64,000 nucleotides of DNA from Odontesthes bonariensis. Its lineage: Eukaryota > Chordata > Actinopteri > Atheriniformes > Atherinopsidae. Of this stretch, positions 31,801 through 43,245 are shown piece by piece. Every line of letters begins with the position of its first letter. Within the stretch, counting starts at the first letter, position 1. The position numbers and the translations under genes were made by a program. The notes under the pieces are model-generated. The model saw only the letters and a program-made list of their open reading frames with translations, was not told the origin of the DNA and ran no database searches. Where the stretch lies: contig NC_134526.1 in NCBI RefSeq assembly GCF_027942865.1, positions 2,844,470 to 2,908,469 of the forward strand, written 5' to 3'.

Positions 31801-34800
31801 CTGCCAGTTTGGGAGGCAGAGCCTTCAGTTATCAGGCCCCTCTCTGTGGATCCAGCTGCCAGTTTGGGAGGCAGAGCCTTCAGTCATCAGGCCCCTCTCT
31901 GAGGAACCAGCTGCCAGTTTGGGAGGCACAGCCTTCAGTTATCAGGCCCCTCTCTGTGGAACCAGCTGCCAGTTTGGGAGGCAGAGCCTTCGGTTATCAG
32001 GCCCCTCTCTGTGGAACCAGCTGCCAGTTTGAGAGGCAGAGCCTTCAGTTATCAGGCTCCTCTCTGAGGAACCAGCTGCCAGTTTGGGAGGCAGAGCCTT
32101 CAGTTATCAGGCCCCTCTCTGTGGAACCAGCTGCCAGTTTGGGAGGCGGAGCCTTCAGTTATCAGGCCCCTCTCTGTGGAACCAGCTGCCAGTTTGGGAG
32201 GCAGAGCCTTCAGTTATCAGGCCCCTCTCTGTGGAACCAGCTGCCAGTTTGGGAGGCAGAGCCTTCAGTTATCAGGCCCCTCTCTGTGGAACCAGCTGCC
32301 AGTTTGGGAGGCAGAGCCTTCAGTTATCAGGCCCCTCTCTGTGGAACCAGCTGCCAGTTTGGGAGGCAGAGCCTTCAGTTATCAGGCCCCTCTCTGTGGA
32401 ACCAGCTGCCAGTTTGGGAGGCAGAGCCTTCAGTTATCAGGCCCCTCTCTGTGGAACCAGCTGCCAGTTTGGGAGGCAGAGCCTTCAGTTATCAGGCCCC
32501 TCTCTACCTTTAAGATCAGGCTTAAAACTTTCCTTCCTGATAAAGCTTATAGTTAGGGATGGCTCAGGTGATCCAGAAACATCCCATAGTTCTGCTGCTA
32601 TAGGCCCAGCCTGCTGGGGGAGCTCCCATGATGCACCTCTCCATGTACATATGACATCATTGTTGTCATTAACTTGTGTTTCTCTCTCTCAGCAGGTATC
32701 CCTGGCCTGGTGTTACGCTGCTTGTTGTCCCCTCTTTCCTGTCCTCTCAGCCCCAGCTGGGCCAGGCAGATGGTTCCTGGTTCTGGTTCTGATGGAGGTT
32801 TCTTCCTGTTCAAAGGGAGTTTTTTTCTCCCCACAGTCGCCTCGTGCAGCTCAGGACGGGTTTCCTTACCTCGGCTACTTTTTTATTGGCTCTGAATGTA
32901 TGAATTGGACTAATTTTGGATTTATCCACACAAGCCCACCGAGTCAGAAAATCCCTCCGCCGAGCAGCTGAGAGACGTCCTCGCTGTTGCCTGGCAACGG
33001 TCGACCACTCGGAGAGAAGGAAGGAAGGAAGGAAGGAGGAGAGAAGGAAGAAGAAAAGGAAGAAAGGAGGGAGGAGAGAAGTAAGGAAGGATGGAATGAA
33101 GGAGAGAAGGAATGAAACAGAGAAGGAAGGAGAGAAGGAAGGAAGGAAGGAAGGAAGGAGAGAAGGAGAGAAGGAAGGAAGGAGGAAGGAACGAGAGAAG
33201 GAGAGAAGGAAGGAAGGGGGAGAGAAGGAAGAAAGAAGGGAGGAGAGAAGGAAGGAGAGAAGAGAAGGAAGGAAGAAGGGAGGAGAGAAGGAAGGAAGGA
33301 AGGAAGGAAGGAAGGAAGGAGAGAAGAGAAGGAAGGAAGGAAGGAAGGAGAGAAGAGAAGGAAGGAAGGAAGGAAGGAAGGAAGGAAGGAAGGAAGGAGA
33401 GAAGGAAGAAAGGAAGGAAGGAAGGAGAGAAGGAAGAAAGAAGGGAGGAGAGAAGGAAGGAAGGAAGGAAGGAAGGAGAGAAGGAAGAAAGAAGGGAGGA
33501 GAGAAGGAAGAAAGGAAGGAGAGAAGGAAGAAAGAAGGGAGGAGAGAAGGAAGAAAGGAAGGAGAGAAGGAAGGAGAGAAGGAAGGAAGGAAGGAAGGAA
33601 GGAGGAGAGAAGGAAGGAAGGAAGGAAGGAAGGAGGAGAGAAGGAAGGAGAGAAGAGAAGGAAGGAAGGAAGGAGGAGAGAAGGAAGGAAGGAAGGAAGG
33701 AAGGAGGAGAGAAGGAAGAAAGGAAGGAGAGAAGGAAGGAGAGAAGGAAGGAAGGAAGGAAGGAAGGAAGGAAGGAAGGAAGGAGGAGAGAAGGAAGAAA
33801 GAAGGGAGGAGAGAAGGAAGGAGAGAAGAGAAGGAAGGAAGGAAGGAAGGAAGGAAGGAAGGAAGGAGGAGAGAAGGAAGGAAGGAAGGAAGGAGAGAAG
33901 GAGAGAAGGAAGGAAGGAGGAAGGAAGGAAGGAAGGAAGGAAGGAAGGAAGGAAGGAAGGAAGGAGGAGAGAAGTAATAAAGGAAGGAAGGAAGGAAGGA
34001 AGGAAGGAAGGAAGGAAGGAAGGAAGGAAGGAAGGAAGGAAGGAAAGGAGGAAGGAACGAAGGAAGGAAGGAAGGAAGGAAGGAACGAAGGAAGGAAGGA
34101 AGGAAGTAGAGAAGGTTTTTAAGGTGGAAACGTTTAATAATGAACTTTCAAATAGCAGAAATCAAACCAAAGATGCGTTTTGGTCGGTGTTGATGTGGAC
34201 AGGAAAGAGCAAACCCTGCTCAGGGTGATTTCTCAGCGAGTGATTACTGAGGCTGGATTACCTGGATCAGAACTTTCCCCAGACAGACGGACGGCGTGCT
34301 GAGCTCGGCCAGAAACAGGACGCCCTGGAAGTAATCTCCTCTGCCCCGCCGCCACAGCTGAGGCAAACACAGGAGGGAGGGTTAAGATTCTGCAAACTTT
34401 ATCCGAATAAACGTTCAAACAAAGGTAACAAACGCTCAGAATTCTGTTTTAAAGGCACGAGTTTTACTGCAACGAGACGTTCAAAAGTTTAACTAAGAGT
34501 TGAATCCTTCAGGATGGAGCTCCACCTGCTCCACCTGCTCCACCAAACCTCACCGCGTCTTCATTTCCTGTTTGGATTTCACGCCTCCTGATCCGATCAG
34601 AATGATCAGAATCACCTTCAGTCAGAAACCTTCTGCTTTAAAACCTGGAAAAACCCGGTTTTAGAACTGGTTTGTGACGGCGTTCAGACTCAGTTTACAC
34701 CCGATTCTGGACTTTGTTTTGAACTGGTTTCAGATTTGGTTTAAAACTTGGTTCTGAAGAGGTTAATTTGGATTTCTGTCTCATTTTATTTTTGCTTTTA

Positions 34801-37800
34801 GAGCCGAGTGAAAGATGATTTTACATTTGGGACTTTCAGTGTTTGAATTTGGTTTTGGATCAGTTTTACAGTTCGTTTTAAACCCGGTCCGGTTGTAGAC
34901 CGCGTTCAGTTCTGGTTTTAGACCCGGTTTTGTGCTAAAATTCGACTGGTTCTTAACTTTGATGTGGACTAAGTTTGGATTTATTTGATCTTAGACTTAA
35001 TTCAGAACTACTTTGGGGGATTGGTGTTGGACTGGTTTAAACTGGTATTTGGACTAGAGTTAGTTTAACTCACGGTGTTGTTAGAGTCATTATCATCTCT
35101 ACTGTCTACCTGCCTGAAGGGCGGGTTCTGTGTTCTGGTCACAGGATCCAAGGTGTGAATGGTTCTGAAACTTCCTGGGGAGCAGAAACTATGCTGCGTT
35201 GTAGGTGCTGGGAAGGTGAAACCTTTTACACCTGGAGTTGGACTGGTTCCAGGCCCAGGTTGAACTGGGATTTGGACTGGGTTTAGATTAGGTTTGAGAA
35301 TCTTTCTTATTGACACTCAGTGGGGTCACATGGCCCTGAAAGGATCGGATTATTGGCTAAATCACAATCAGACTGAGTTATTAAGTGCATGTAGACACCT
35401 TAATCTGACTATAAACTGGATCGGATGGGATTCAGACCCCGAGATAACTGGGTTGAAAGTCACTCTAAACCTGCTTGTAGACGCTGAAGCACGTGGTGAA
35501 TCAGACTTTGCGTTCTGCGCATGCTCCAGATGTTTTCCCGGGGTCGTGACCCGGAAGTCAAAGGAGACGATATTCCTGTTGTTGTCGCCGTCAGAAAGAA
35601 AGAAACAACGCGATGGAGAATGCTCCGTTGGGCATCGAGTTTGTGCAACAAGCAGCTCATCATAGCCCAAATGTAGAGGGACGTAGCTTCATCTGGCTCT
35701 GCGTTCTCCATCTTTCTCCAACGCCTGAGTTTGTTGTTGTTGTTGGTGGTGAAGAGGTCAACAGGAAGTGGCTCTATTAGCAACAGTTGGAATGGGTACA
35801 GCGCCACCTATCATACCGGGGTATGACACGCTTTGTGCCTCTGATCCCATTCATTCACCGCCAGATATCCAAGGAGAACTACCCTCGCTCAGCTCAGTCT
35901 GATTGTAATTTAGCCAATAATCCGATCCTTTCAGAGCCATGTGACCCCACTGACGGTCAACTTCCAGATTTATACACAGGTTTGGACTGGTTTTCAGACC
36001 TGGTTCTGGACTTTTTGTTGATCTGGTTTTACTTTTGGTCTCCAACTGTCCGTTCCTAGTTAAGTTCTTAACCTTAGCCTCAGAGTTGGCCCCGCCCACC
36101 CATCGCTGTTACCAGAGAAGCGGGGAAGCAGAAGGCCACCATGAAGACGTGATGCAGCACCATCAGGACCTCTCTGCGCAGGTAACCCCCCACCGCAGCG
36201 CTCATCGAGCCGCCGCGATGCCCCGACTCCTCGTGACCTTTGACCTGCAGCTTGTGCCAGTAGCACAGGAACATGGCGTAGATGTCGTAGACGAAGTAAG
36301 GCGCGGCAAACAGGATGTAGGCGTCGGTCAGCCAGTGTCTGAGGAGGAAACAGAAGTTAAGCTGAAGGAATGATTAACCTGACAACAGGAACTTTGGGCC
36401 ATTAAAACAAAGACAATTCGGATTCTTGAAATTATTTCCAGAACCAACAGAGTTTTGGACCGAGTTCAGAGTTGGTTTGAGCTTTTAATGTGGTCTGGTT
36501 CTGCCGCTTAAACGGGTTTTAGACCTGGTGTTAGACCTGCTGTAGGCCGAGTTTAACTTTGCTTTAGATTTGTTTCACACTTTGTTTTTAATCGTTTTTA
36601 TTGGTTCTGGTCTGGATTTAAGACCAGTTTAAATTGATTTAGCATCAAGTTTCATTCTGATTTTAGTTTTGATTTCTATATTTGTTTTTAGGTTTTACAT
36701 TTTATTTGCACTTGGGTTTAGACTAGTTTGAATCCGGTTGTGAGTTAGACATGGGTTTAGACTGGGTTTAGACTGGGCTTGGACCGGGTTTAGACCAGGT
36801 TTGAACCGGGTTTAGACTGGGTTGGGACCGGGTTTAGACAGGGTTTGGATGGGACCGGGTTTGGACCGGGTTTAGACTGGGTTTAGACTGGGTTTAGACT
36901 GGGCTTGGACCGGGTTTAGACTGGGTTTAGACTGGGTTTAGACTGGGTTTAGACTGGGTTTAGACTGGGCTTGGACCGGGTTTAGACCAGGTTTGAACTG
37001 GGTTTAGACTGGGTTGGGAATCTGCGGTCTTCTGCAGCCTCCAGAGACGGTTCCTCAGACAGGAACCTGTGATGGTACCGATTCAGTCACGAAGCAGAAC
37101 TGAGCTGCCCAACGAGCTCCGGTTTGTTGGCTGAATATCTCCTTTTAAATCTCTTATAAAAGACGCTTTATTCCAGCTGAATCTACTCACGTTACACTGA
37201 ACTCTGCCGCTTTGTTCTGGCTCGAGTTTCACCAGATTTCACCCGTCGTGCTCATGATTTAAATAAAAGTTTCAGATTTTATGAGTCTGTTTGAGATGTT
37301 TTTTAACAGCTTTAAGGCTTAAATGACCTAATTAATGTGTAAATAAGCATTTATTTAAAGTCTAAATCAGAGCATTAATTGTTGTAGTTTGACTGAGGAT
37401 TAACTGCAGTAAACCGGCTGAAGCTGAAGTTTTGTCCCGTTGTTTCGGTGCTTTAACTTGACTGAATGTTTGGTCCTGCAGCTCAGCCGGAGGATCAATG
37501 AAAATCTCCCAGAGTTCCTTGCAGCTCCTGGTTTGATTTGATAAACAAATGCGGCTCAAACCTCCGCTCCACTTTGACTGGGAAATGAGGAGCCTTCACT
37601 TCCACCCTCCTCTGCATCAGTCCATCTCCCATCATGCTCAGCGAGGAGGATTAGAGACGGACTGAAATAGCTCTGCTGCCGCTCGGCTCAGAACTCAAAT
37701 TAATCCCTGATTGTTAATTAGATTACAGGCTGGCAGGAGGACGCACACAAACCGAGTGAAATCTGACATCAGGAAGAGGCAACGCTTCATTTTAACCACC

Positions 37801-39492
37801 GTTAACCAGCTCATTTCATCCAAATTCACTTTTTTACTGCGGAAACCAAAAGAGATCCATCGAATCTGAAGCAGGGAAACCAGATGTGGGCATCTGTGCC
37901 TGAAGAGACGATTGTTTAGACAACATAAAGAAGAAGTTTGGATGAAAATCTAAAAGAAAAAAAGCTGCTTGGCGTCAAATTTGAAAGATTTTAATGTGCA
38001 TTAAACCACAAAGTTGGAAATCACATCGATGCAGCAGACAGGAAGGAACCAAAGCACAAACATGACAAAGAGAAGGTGAAAAGGGAAGAGGGTTCACCTG
38101 TCCTCGATCACGTCAGTGCAGGAAGAAGCGATGATGCATCCGGCCGACGTGGCCATGACGGCCTGCAGGGACGACACCAGGCTGAGAGCACAGAGAAATG
38201 TTCAGCTCAGCGGTCCGAAAAGAGCTTTAAAGTGTCGTGCTGCGGCTATTAAACGCAGATTTCTGTCTACAAGCCGGATGCAGGAAGATGTAAAGAAAAG
38301 ACTCTGATCCATCACCGTGTTAATAACCTGTATAATAACCTGTGTAATAACTGAATAATAACGGCATAATAACTGAATCATAAAAGCATAATAAACTGTA
38401 TAATAACCTGTGTAATAACTGAATAATAACGGCATAATAAACTGTATAATAACTGCGTAATAACTGAATAATAACAGCATAATAAACTGTATAATAACTG
38501 CGTAATAACTGAATAATAACGGCATAATAACTGAATCATAAAAGCATAATAAACTGTATAATAACTGCGTAATAACCTCTATAATAACTGAATAATAACA
38601 GCATAATAAACAGCATAATAACCTGTGTAATAACTGTATAATAACTGCATAATAACTTGTGTAATAACCTGTATAATAACTTGTGTAATAGCCTGTATAA
38701 TAAACTATAATAACAGCATAATAACTGCATAATAACTGCGTAATAACCTGTGTAATAACTGCATAATAACTGAATAATAACAGCATAATAAACTGTATAA
38801 TAACTGCGTAATAACCTCTATAATAACTGCATAATAACTGAATAATAACAGCATAATAAACTGTATAATAACTGCATAATAACCTCTATAATAACAGCAT
38901 AATAAACAGCATAATAACCTGTGTAATAACTGCATAATAACTTGTGTAATAGCCTGTATAATAAACTCTATAATAACAGCATAATAACTGCGTAATAACC
39001 TGTGTAATAACTGTAATAACTAACTCAGAGCTTTACTGTGGAGTAGAGCTGTCAGGACGTCAGATTCTGATCACGTGATTCAAACAAAAAAAGTAGACGT
39101 TTTAAAATTAAAGATTTAAAAACTCAAATTAACCACAAAGTTAATTTGGTTAACAAAGTTAACCATCAAAGTCGATACTTTGGTGGTTTTCTACAAGATG
39201 ACATAACAGAAATCTGATGATGTCACACATGACATCATCACTGAGGTGGACTGTTGTGACGCAAAATGTTTTCAGGAAGAGAATCAGCGCACGTGAGAGC
39301 GCACGTCTCCAGTGAAACAGTGTGTGTGATGTGTTGTCCTCTGAAATGTGTGTGTGTGTGTGTGCGCTCTCACCGCGTGGACACCACCACGGCATCGCCC
39401 TCGCTCCATCCCATCGGGCGCGTCAGAGCGTGCTTGGACACGAGGAAAAGTCCGGGGAAGAAGACGGCGCCGGCAGCCACGAGGGCCAGCAT
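28812..39492 (-). CDS. tlcd3b: TLC domain-containing protein 3B (FAM57B), complete
   Basis: Multi-pass membrane protein of the TRAM-LAG-CLN8 family; the mammalian homologue is linked to ceramide synthesis in ER and Golgi membranes. Six coding exons on the minus strand join in frame to 286 residues: 39492-39374, 38181-38098, 36338-36113, 34357-34262, 30214-30105 and 29037-28812. The start gives MLALVAAGAVFFPGLFLVSK, matching the family's N terminus. Exon 2 gives LVSSLQAVMATSAG. Exon 3 gives HWLTDAYILFAAPYFVYDIY, AMFLCYWHKLQVKGHEES and MVLHHVFMVAFCFP (the TLC His-His motif). Exon 4 gives GDYFQGVLFLAELSTP, exon 5 YKKQHTLLHKVNG. All borders are GT-AG with matching phases. The VKGH insertion fits TLCD3B better than TLCD3A. 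The C-terminal tail is basic and probably lineage-specific. Introns are crowded with repeats. Confidence 0.93.
30300..32505. repeat. 55-bp minisatellite, about 40 copies, in a tlcd3b intron
   Basis: The unit begins GTGGAACCAGCTGCCAGTTT and continues GGGAGGCAGAGCCTTCAGTT ATCAGGCCCCTCTCT. Because 55 is not divisible by three and the unit has no stop in any forward frame, all three plus frames stay open for hundreds of codons. Blocks of six units (330 bases) recur almost identically (e.g. from 30471 and from 30801), a higher-order repeat. The last unit runs into a LINE C terminus, which gives its origin. Confidence 0.95.
32506..32930 (+). mobile_element. 3' end of a non-LTR retrotransposon (source of the 55-bp minisatellite)
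   Basis: The plus frame reads PLSTFKIRLKTFLPDKAYS and a stop near 32556, the usual end of a fish LINE reverse transcriptase ORF (ALWNQLP then FK-RLKTFL). The following 'ggaggtttcttcctgttcaa' and 'agggagtttttttctcccca' segments are a familiar fish LINE 3' UTR. The preceding coding part has been replaced by the tandem array. Exact clade not assigned. Confidence 0.75.
33014..34108. repeat. 1.1-kb polypurine (GGAA/GAGA) tract in a tlcd3b intron
   Basis: Almost every base on the plus strand is A or G, built from GGAA, GGAGA and GAAGAAA units. Long Glu-Lys-Gly-Arg open frames in several frames are a consequence of composition. Such strand-asymmetric purine tracts can form triplex DNA (established). 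Here it is transcribed as polypyrimidine in tlcd3b pre-mRNA. Confidence 0.95.
34640..35060. repeat. Degenerate GGTTTTAGAC-like repeat
   Basis: Short phrases such as 'ggttttagaactggttt', 'gttttaaacccggt' and 'ttagacccggtttt' recur with irregular spacing. They resemble the cleaner array at 36720-37020. The tract lies in the tlcd3b intron between exons 3 and 4. Confidence 0.5.
35318..35952. mobile_element. MITE with about 55-bp terminal inverted repeats
   Basis: The left end starts CAGTGGGGTCACATGG and continues through 'ggatcggattattggctaa'. The right end is its inverted complement ending CCATGTGACCCCACTG at 35952. The element is 635 bases with no transposase. The CAGTGG start suggests hAT, but I could not find an 8-bp target duplication. 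Confidence 0.75.
36720..37020. repeat. 12-bp GGGTTTAGACTG minisatellite
   Basis: Units GGGTTTAGACTG with variants GGGCTTGGACCG and GGTTTGAACCG recur over about 300 bases, in tlcd3b intron 2 on the minus strand. The less ordered tract 36480-36720 has the same flavour. Confidence 0.85.
37021..38097. other. Intronic single-copy DNA of tlcd3b
   Basis: No exon or transposon was recognised here. The stretch 37695-37730 has clustered TAAT/ATTA cores ('aaattaatccctgattgtta', then 'attagattaca') that resemble homeodomain binding sites. That is a weak inference, as such cores are common by chance. Confidence 0.3.
38315..39022. repeat. ATAATAACTG-type satellite in tlcd3b intron 1
   Basis: About 700 bases built of TAATAAC units separated by variable 4-8 base phrases (CTGTA, TGCG, AGCA, CTGTGT). 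Longer blocks repeat at larger intervals. The minus-strand open frames rich in Leu, Tyr and Cys are repeat artefacts. Confidence 0.9.
39340..39364 (+). repeat. (TG)n microsatellite next to the tlcd3b exon 1 donor
   Basis: A short GT run ends within ten bases of the splice donor of exon 1 (exon edge 39374, minus strand). On the transcript it reads as a CA-rich element directly after the 5' splice site. CA-rich intronic elements can bind hnRNP L (established); a role here is speculative. Confidence 0.6.
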
Positions 39493-40003
39493 GCTGGTGG
39501 AGTGTGTGTGATGTGTGTGTGATGTGTGGATGTGGGGATGAGCGCCGACAGCGGGCAGGTCTGCAGGAGCTCAGGGGATGAGGGGGCGGAGCCTCCTGCT
39601 GCCACCTGTCAGAGGAGGGGCGGTGATGGGGGAGGAGGCCGAGCCGAGCAGCACAGAGGAGCAGCAAGGCATCGAGTCCGGAAGTCCAGAAGTCTGTTTC
39701 AACTCATTTACATCATTTGATTAAGTGCAAATTTACAGAAACTCGAGCAAAGTTTTATTTTTACGTTTTCAAAGAAGCCTCAATGAAGTCTGGAAGTTTG
39801 CATCCAGGAGAAAAGCTGAGCCGAGTCCGTCTGCATCTGGGAATAATGCCGGTTTCTGTGATTAAAAAGCAGCTCTGAACACTTTTTAAAGGTTTTCTCT
39901 TCTAAACACTGACCGAGCTGCAGCCTGATGTCTCACAATAGCCGCATTCGGATAGAGTTCTAAGAACGGTCCTCCTTGAATTCCATTCTGATAACTGCCC
40001 TTC

Positions 40004-40442
40004 CAGGGGCGAGGCTAGGGTATTTTTAGTGGTGCCAAGGCACCACCGTGAGATAGCTCGCCACCCCCTGGCTCAGCACATTTTTAAAGTATTATATTAT
40101 GCAAAAACAAATTTTTTATTGCTCAAGGATGCATTATTTTAGTGACTATTTTATTTATTTTCTAGCATTTGCTTTTGTTTTAACTCTTTACTCCCAAAAT
40201 AAATGTTGAGTATTCTTCAATATTTGTCTCAGGCTCTCTGTTGTCCCTGTCAAGCCACAAAGTCTTTTGAAATGAAGAGGTCAAAATTGAATGTTGTAGG
40301 GGAAAACACCACTCAAAGCAAAACTAATACAGCTCCAAAATGTATAAATGTACGAGTTTGCCTCAATTAGTGAGAAATATTGTGCCTCTGTGAGCACTGG
40401 GGGCTGGGGCCCCCTAAAGACCAGACCCTAAAATCGCCCCTG
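40004..40442. mobile_element. hAT-type MITE with perfect 8-bp target duplication
   Basis: The 439-base element starts CAGGGGCGAGG and ends TCGCCCCTG, with related imperfect inverted ends. TGCCCTTC flanks it on both sides (39996-40003 and 40443-40450), the 8-bp duplication expected of hAT. No transposase. The flanks rejoin across it into what looks like one older repeat. Confidence 0.9.
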
Positions 40443-40857
40443 TGCCCTTCCCCAGGGGAACTGTTTCAGTTTGCATTCCCACATGAGTCGGACCTGATAG
40501 GGACTGATGCGGCGCAGCCGTCTGCGACAGCGACGTGTTACTTTAGCGCCACATTCAACAACAAAACAGAACCAAACAAAAACAGAACAAAACAAAACAA
40601 AACCAGAGAAAAGTAAGGAGAGAAGAAGAAAACACCACCAAGAAGATAACATGGAGGCTGGAAGAGCTCACAGAGAGAGTCAGGAGACAAAGGATGGAGC
40701 GCAGGCCATACTTCATGAAACCATGAAGGAAGGAGAGCAGAGCGCCGCAGACAAAGGAGACCACGTGGAGGTTTAACTTATTAAACACGCCAAGGTTGTG
40801 TCCCAGTCGTATGAGTTATAGGAACTGAGGGCCGTGGTCCCGAGTTCTGTAGCCATT

Positions 40858-41380
40858 ACAGAAAAATGTGTAATAGCTACGTTGGTCCACAAGGGAAAAC
40901 CTGGTATTGGCACAATTTGGCCCCTAAAATTGTGACAATACTACGTTTTATTTGGCCTATTAATTTATATTGCTTCGCAACCAGGTCACGTGACTATCAA
41001 GTTTCCCTCCGCTAAAAAAAGAAAATGGCCGACTGTCGACCTTTTTTTCGGTGAAAAACAACATTAAGAAAGTATCTGCATTTGTATGCATTTCGATGGC
41101 ATTTCCAGCGAGAACTATGCATAATATTCGTTCAGAGAATGTAGACCATCTTTCATTTATTAGTTTCGCCAAAGGTTTTTGTATCTCCTTGAAAAAAACG
41201 TAACAATAAAACGTTTTGTACCGTTGTTAAGGTGGTTGCTATGGAGCAATGTAAATGAATAGGCCAAATAAAACGTGGTATTGTCACAATTTGGCCCCCA
41301 AAAATTGTGACAATACCACATTTTATTTGGCCTATTCATTTTCACTTGTGGACCAACGTGGCTATTACACGTTTTGCTGT
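40858..41380. mobile_element. Foldback element with long inverted arms
   Basis: Left arm from ACAG at 40858 and right arm ending CTGT at 41380 pair over more than 100 bases with mismatches, including GTTGGTCCACAAG with CTTGTGGACCAAC. Each arm holds its own smaller palindrome around 'cacaatttggccccta' and 'aaattgtg'. No coding capacity; class not assigned. Confidence 0.75.
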
Positions 41381-41527
41381 GAGACTGGGTTGAAATGACA
41401 CAAGAAGTGGACTGAAAATCAGTGGCAGCAGGTCTGATGGAGGGATGAATCCTCCTTAAAGAAAGGACAGAAAGCTCGTCTGAGAGGGTTCAGGCTGTGC
41501 TGGAGGAGAAAGGAGCTCAGAGCAGAG

Positions 41528-42086
41528 ATTCACTTTAAAGCTGCTCAGAACTGAACTAACTCTGGTTCTGCCTCAGATTCTGGGTTTATGTTGATGTTGG
41601 AACATGTTTCAGTGAATCTCTGCAGCTGTTACCATGGAAACATCTGCAGATATTCACTTTAAAGCTGCTCAGAACTGAACTAACTCTGGTTCTGCCTCAG
41701 ATTCTGGGTTTATGTTCATGTTGGAACATGTTTCAGTGAATCTCTGCAGCTGTTACCATGGAAACATCTGCAGATATTCACTTTAAAGCTGCTCAGAACT
41801 GAACTAACTCTGGTTCTGCCTCAGATTCTGGGTTTATGTTCATGTTGGAACATGTTTCAGTGAATCTCTGCAGCTGTTACCATGGAAACATCTGCAGATA
41901 TTCACTTTAAAGCTGCTCAGAACTGAACTAACTCTGGTTCTGCCTCAGATTCTGGGTTTATGTTCATGTTGGAACATGTTTCAGTGAATCTCTGCAGCTG
42001 TTACCATGGAAACATCTGCAGATATTCACTTTAAAGCTGCTCAGAACTGAACTAACTCTGGTTCTGCCTCAGATTCTGGGTTTATG
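41528..42086. repeat. 124-bp minisatellite, left part (about 4.5 copies)
   Basis: Units start ATTCACTTTAAAGCTGCTCA at 41528, 41652, 41776, 41900 and 42024, exactly 124 bases apart, and are nearly identical. The array stops within a unit at 42086, where a transposon is inserted, and resumes at 43246. Confidence 0.95.
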
Positions 42087-43245
42087 TAGCCTGGAAAACC
42101 AGCGCCAACTGCTGGACGGCAAAATGTTTTGCCTGCGGTTGGGTCTGGCCTCGATCCACTTGTCATTTTGAAAATACTGCCCTGAATCTGGCAGATGGCA
42201 ACTAAACCAATCACAACGCAGAGATGTGTTTTGAATCAACGCGGGCGGGCCAGAGGGTTCTGGTGCGGGGTTTTGAGGGAGTGACGACAGAGCAGTGCGA
42301 CGTTGGGCAGTGGAAGCGAACATAGACAGCGAAAGCACAACAAGAAAGATGGCGGCGGCAATGGAACAGTGCTCGTTTGATTCAGCCTTGGCACACAGCC
42401 ATTATAACGAACAGCCTTGCCACTCTGTATTAAGCCCCATTGTACCGGCTTTTTGGCTGCAGTTCCACCAGAATTCCACTGGGAGCGTCGGTGGAGACCA
42501 GAATGAATGGGGCCCTATGGAGCTAGATGCTACAAATGGTCAGTTTCACCTAAGTCTCCTCAAGAGCGCTCAGATTTGAATGTAGTTTCTGAGAGCTCAA
42601 CATGGGTTTCAAGTAAAAAATCTACTGAACGAGTACATATATCGCTTTGATTTCTTACTGGTTGGCTTCTTGTTGTCCACAACGCGCTAGCATTGTGCTA
42701 ATGACAGCTGGTCGACCCGCTATGTATGACGTCATATACACTTCAAATCCTTTTTTAAGCAAATGAGTGGCTCTAAAAATCTAAAACTCAGCCATGGGTA
42801 TTTTCTAAACACCCTTTTTCGAAAACAACATTCGAATTACTAGAGAAAAAATTATATCTTGAGATAAGGGCACGAAAGGGCGTATAGCTCCATAGGACTC
42901 CATTCATTCTGGTCTCCAAAATTGAGCGCCCCACGTGGAAAGAGGGTGGAACTGCAACCAAAATCGCCTCGTTGGAAACCGGAAATGCACCGTGAGTGGC
43001 GTATCTGTCCTATTATAGAATCTGTGCTTGGCATCAGTTTTGGAAGAGTCCCCTCCCACCAAAGCTTTCTGTCGCGCTTACTACGTCACAGTCAGTTGCG
43101 CTGATTGGTCAGAGCGTTGGCCTATAGGCACAGACGCGGTTTGAAAGACAACGGGTTGTGCTCATCAACAATGTTCCGTTGTATCCATTGATCGGTGCCA
43201 GACTAAATTAGACATCCAATCCATTTAGGCTGGTTTATCAGGCTA
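42087..43245. mobile_element. Non-autonomous DNA transposon with 9-bp target duplication inside the minisatellite
   Basis: The 1159-base insert begins TAGCCTGGAAAACCAGC and ends GCTGGTTTATCAGGCTA, a 15/17 inverted match. GGGTTTATG flanks it on both sides (42078-42086 and 43246-43254), while intact units have it once, so it is a real 9-bp duplication. A 9-bp duplication is typical of Mutator-like elements (8-9 in Merlin). Subterminal inverted blocks occur at about 42495-42525 and 42885-42917 around GACCAGAATGAATGG. No transposase frame. Confidence 0.9.

Noticed and set aside
30379-32971. Long repetitive open frames (up to 460 codons) in three plus frames
   Set aside because: They are produced by a stop-free 55-bp tandem repeat in an intron of a gene on the other strand; no start context, splice support or domain. 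Kept only as a finding about the repeat.
32916-34122. Two overlapping frames of 336-353 codons rich in Lys, Glu, Gly and Arg
   Set aside because: Pure consequence of a polypurine tract; the same composition appears in every frame of the GGAA array at 28.5 kb.
38202-38935. Leu/Tyr/Cys-rich minus-strand frames that look like membrane proteins
   Set aside because: They are translations of the TAATAAC satellite in tlcd3b intron 1.
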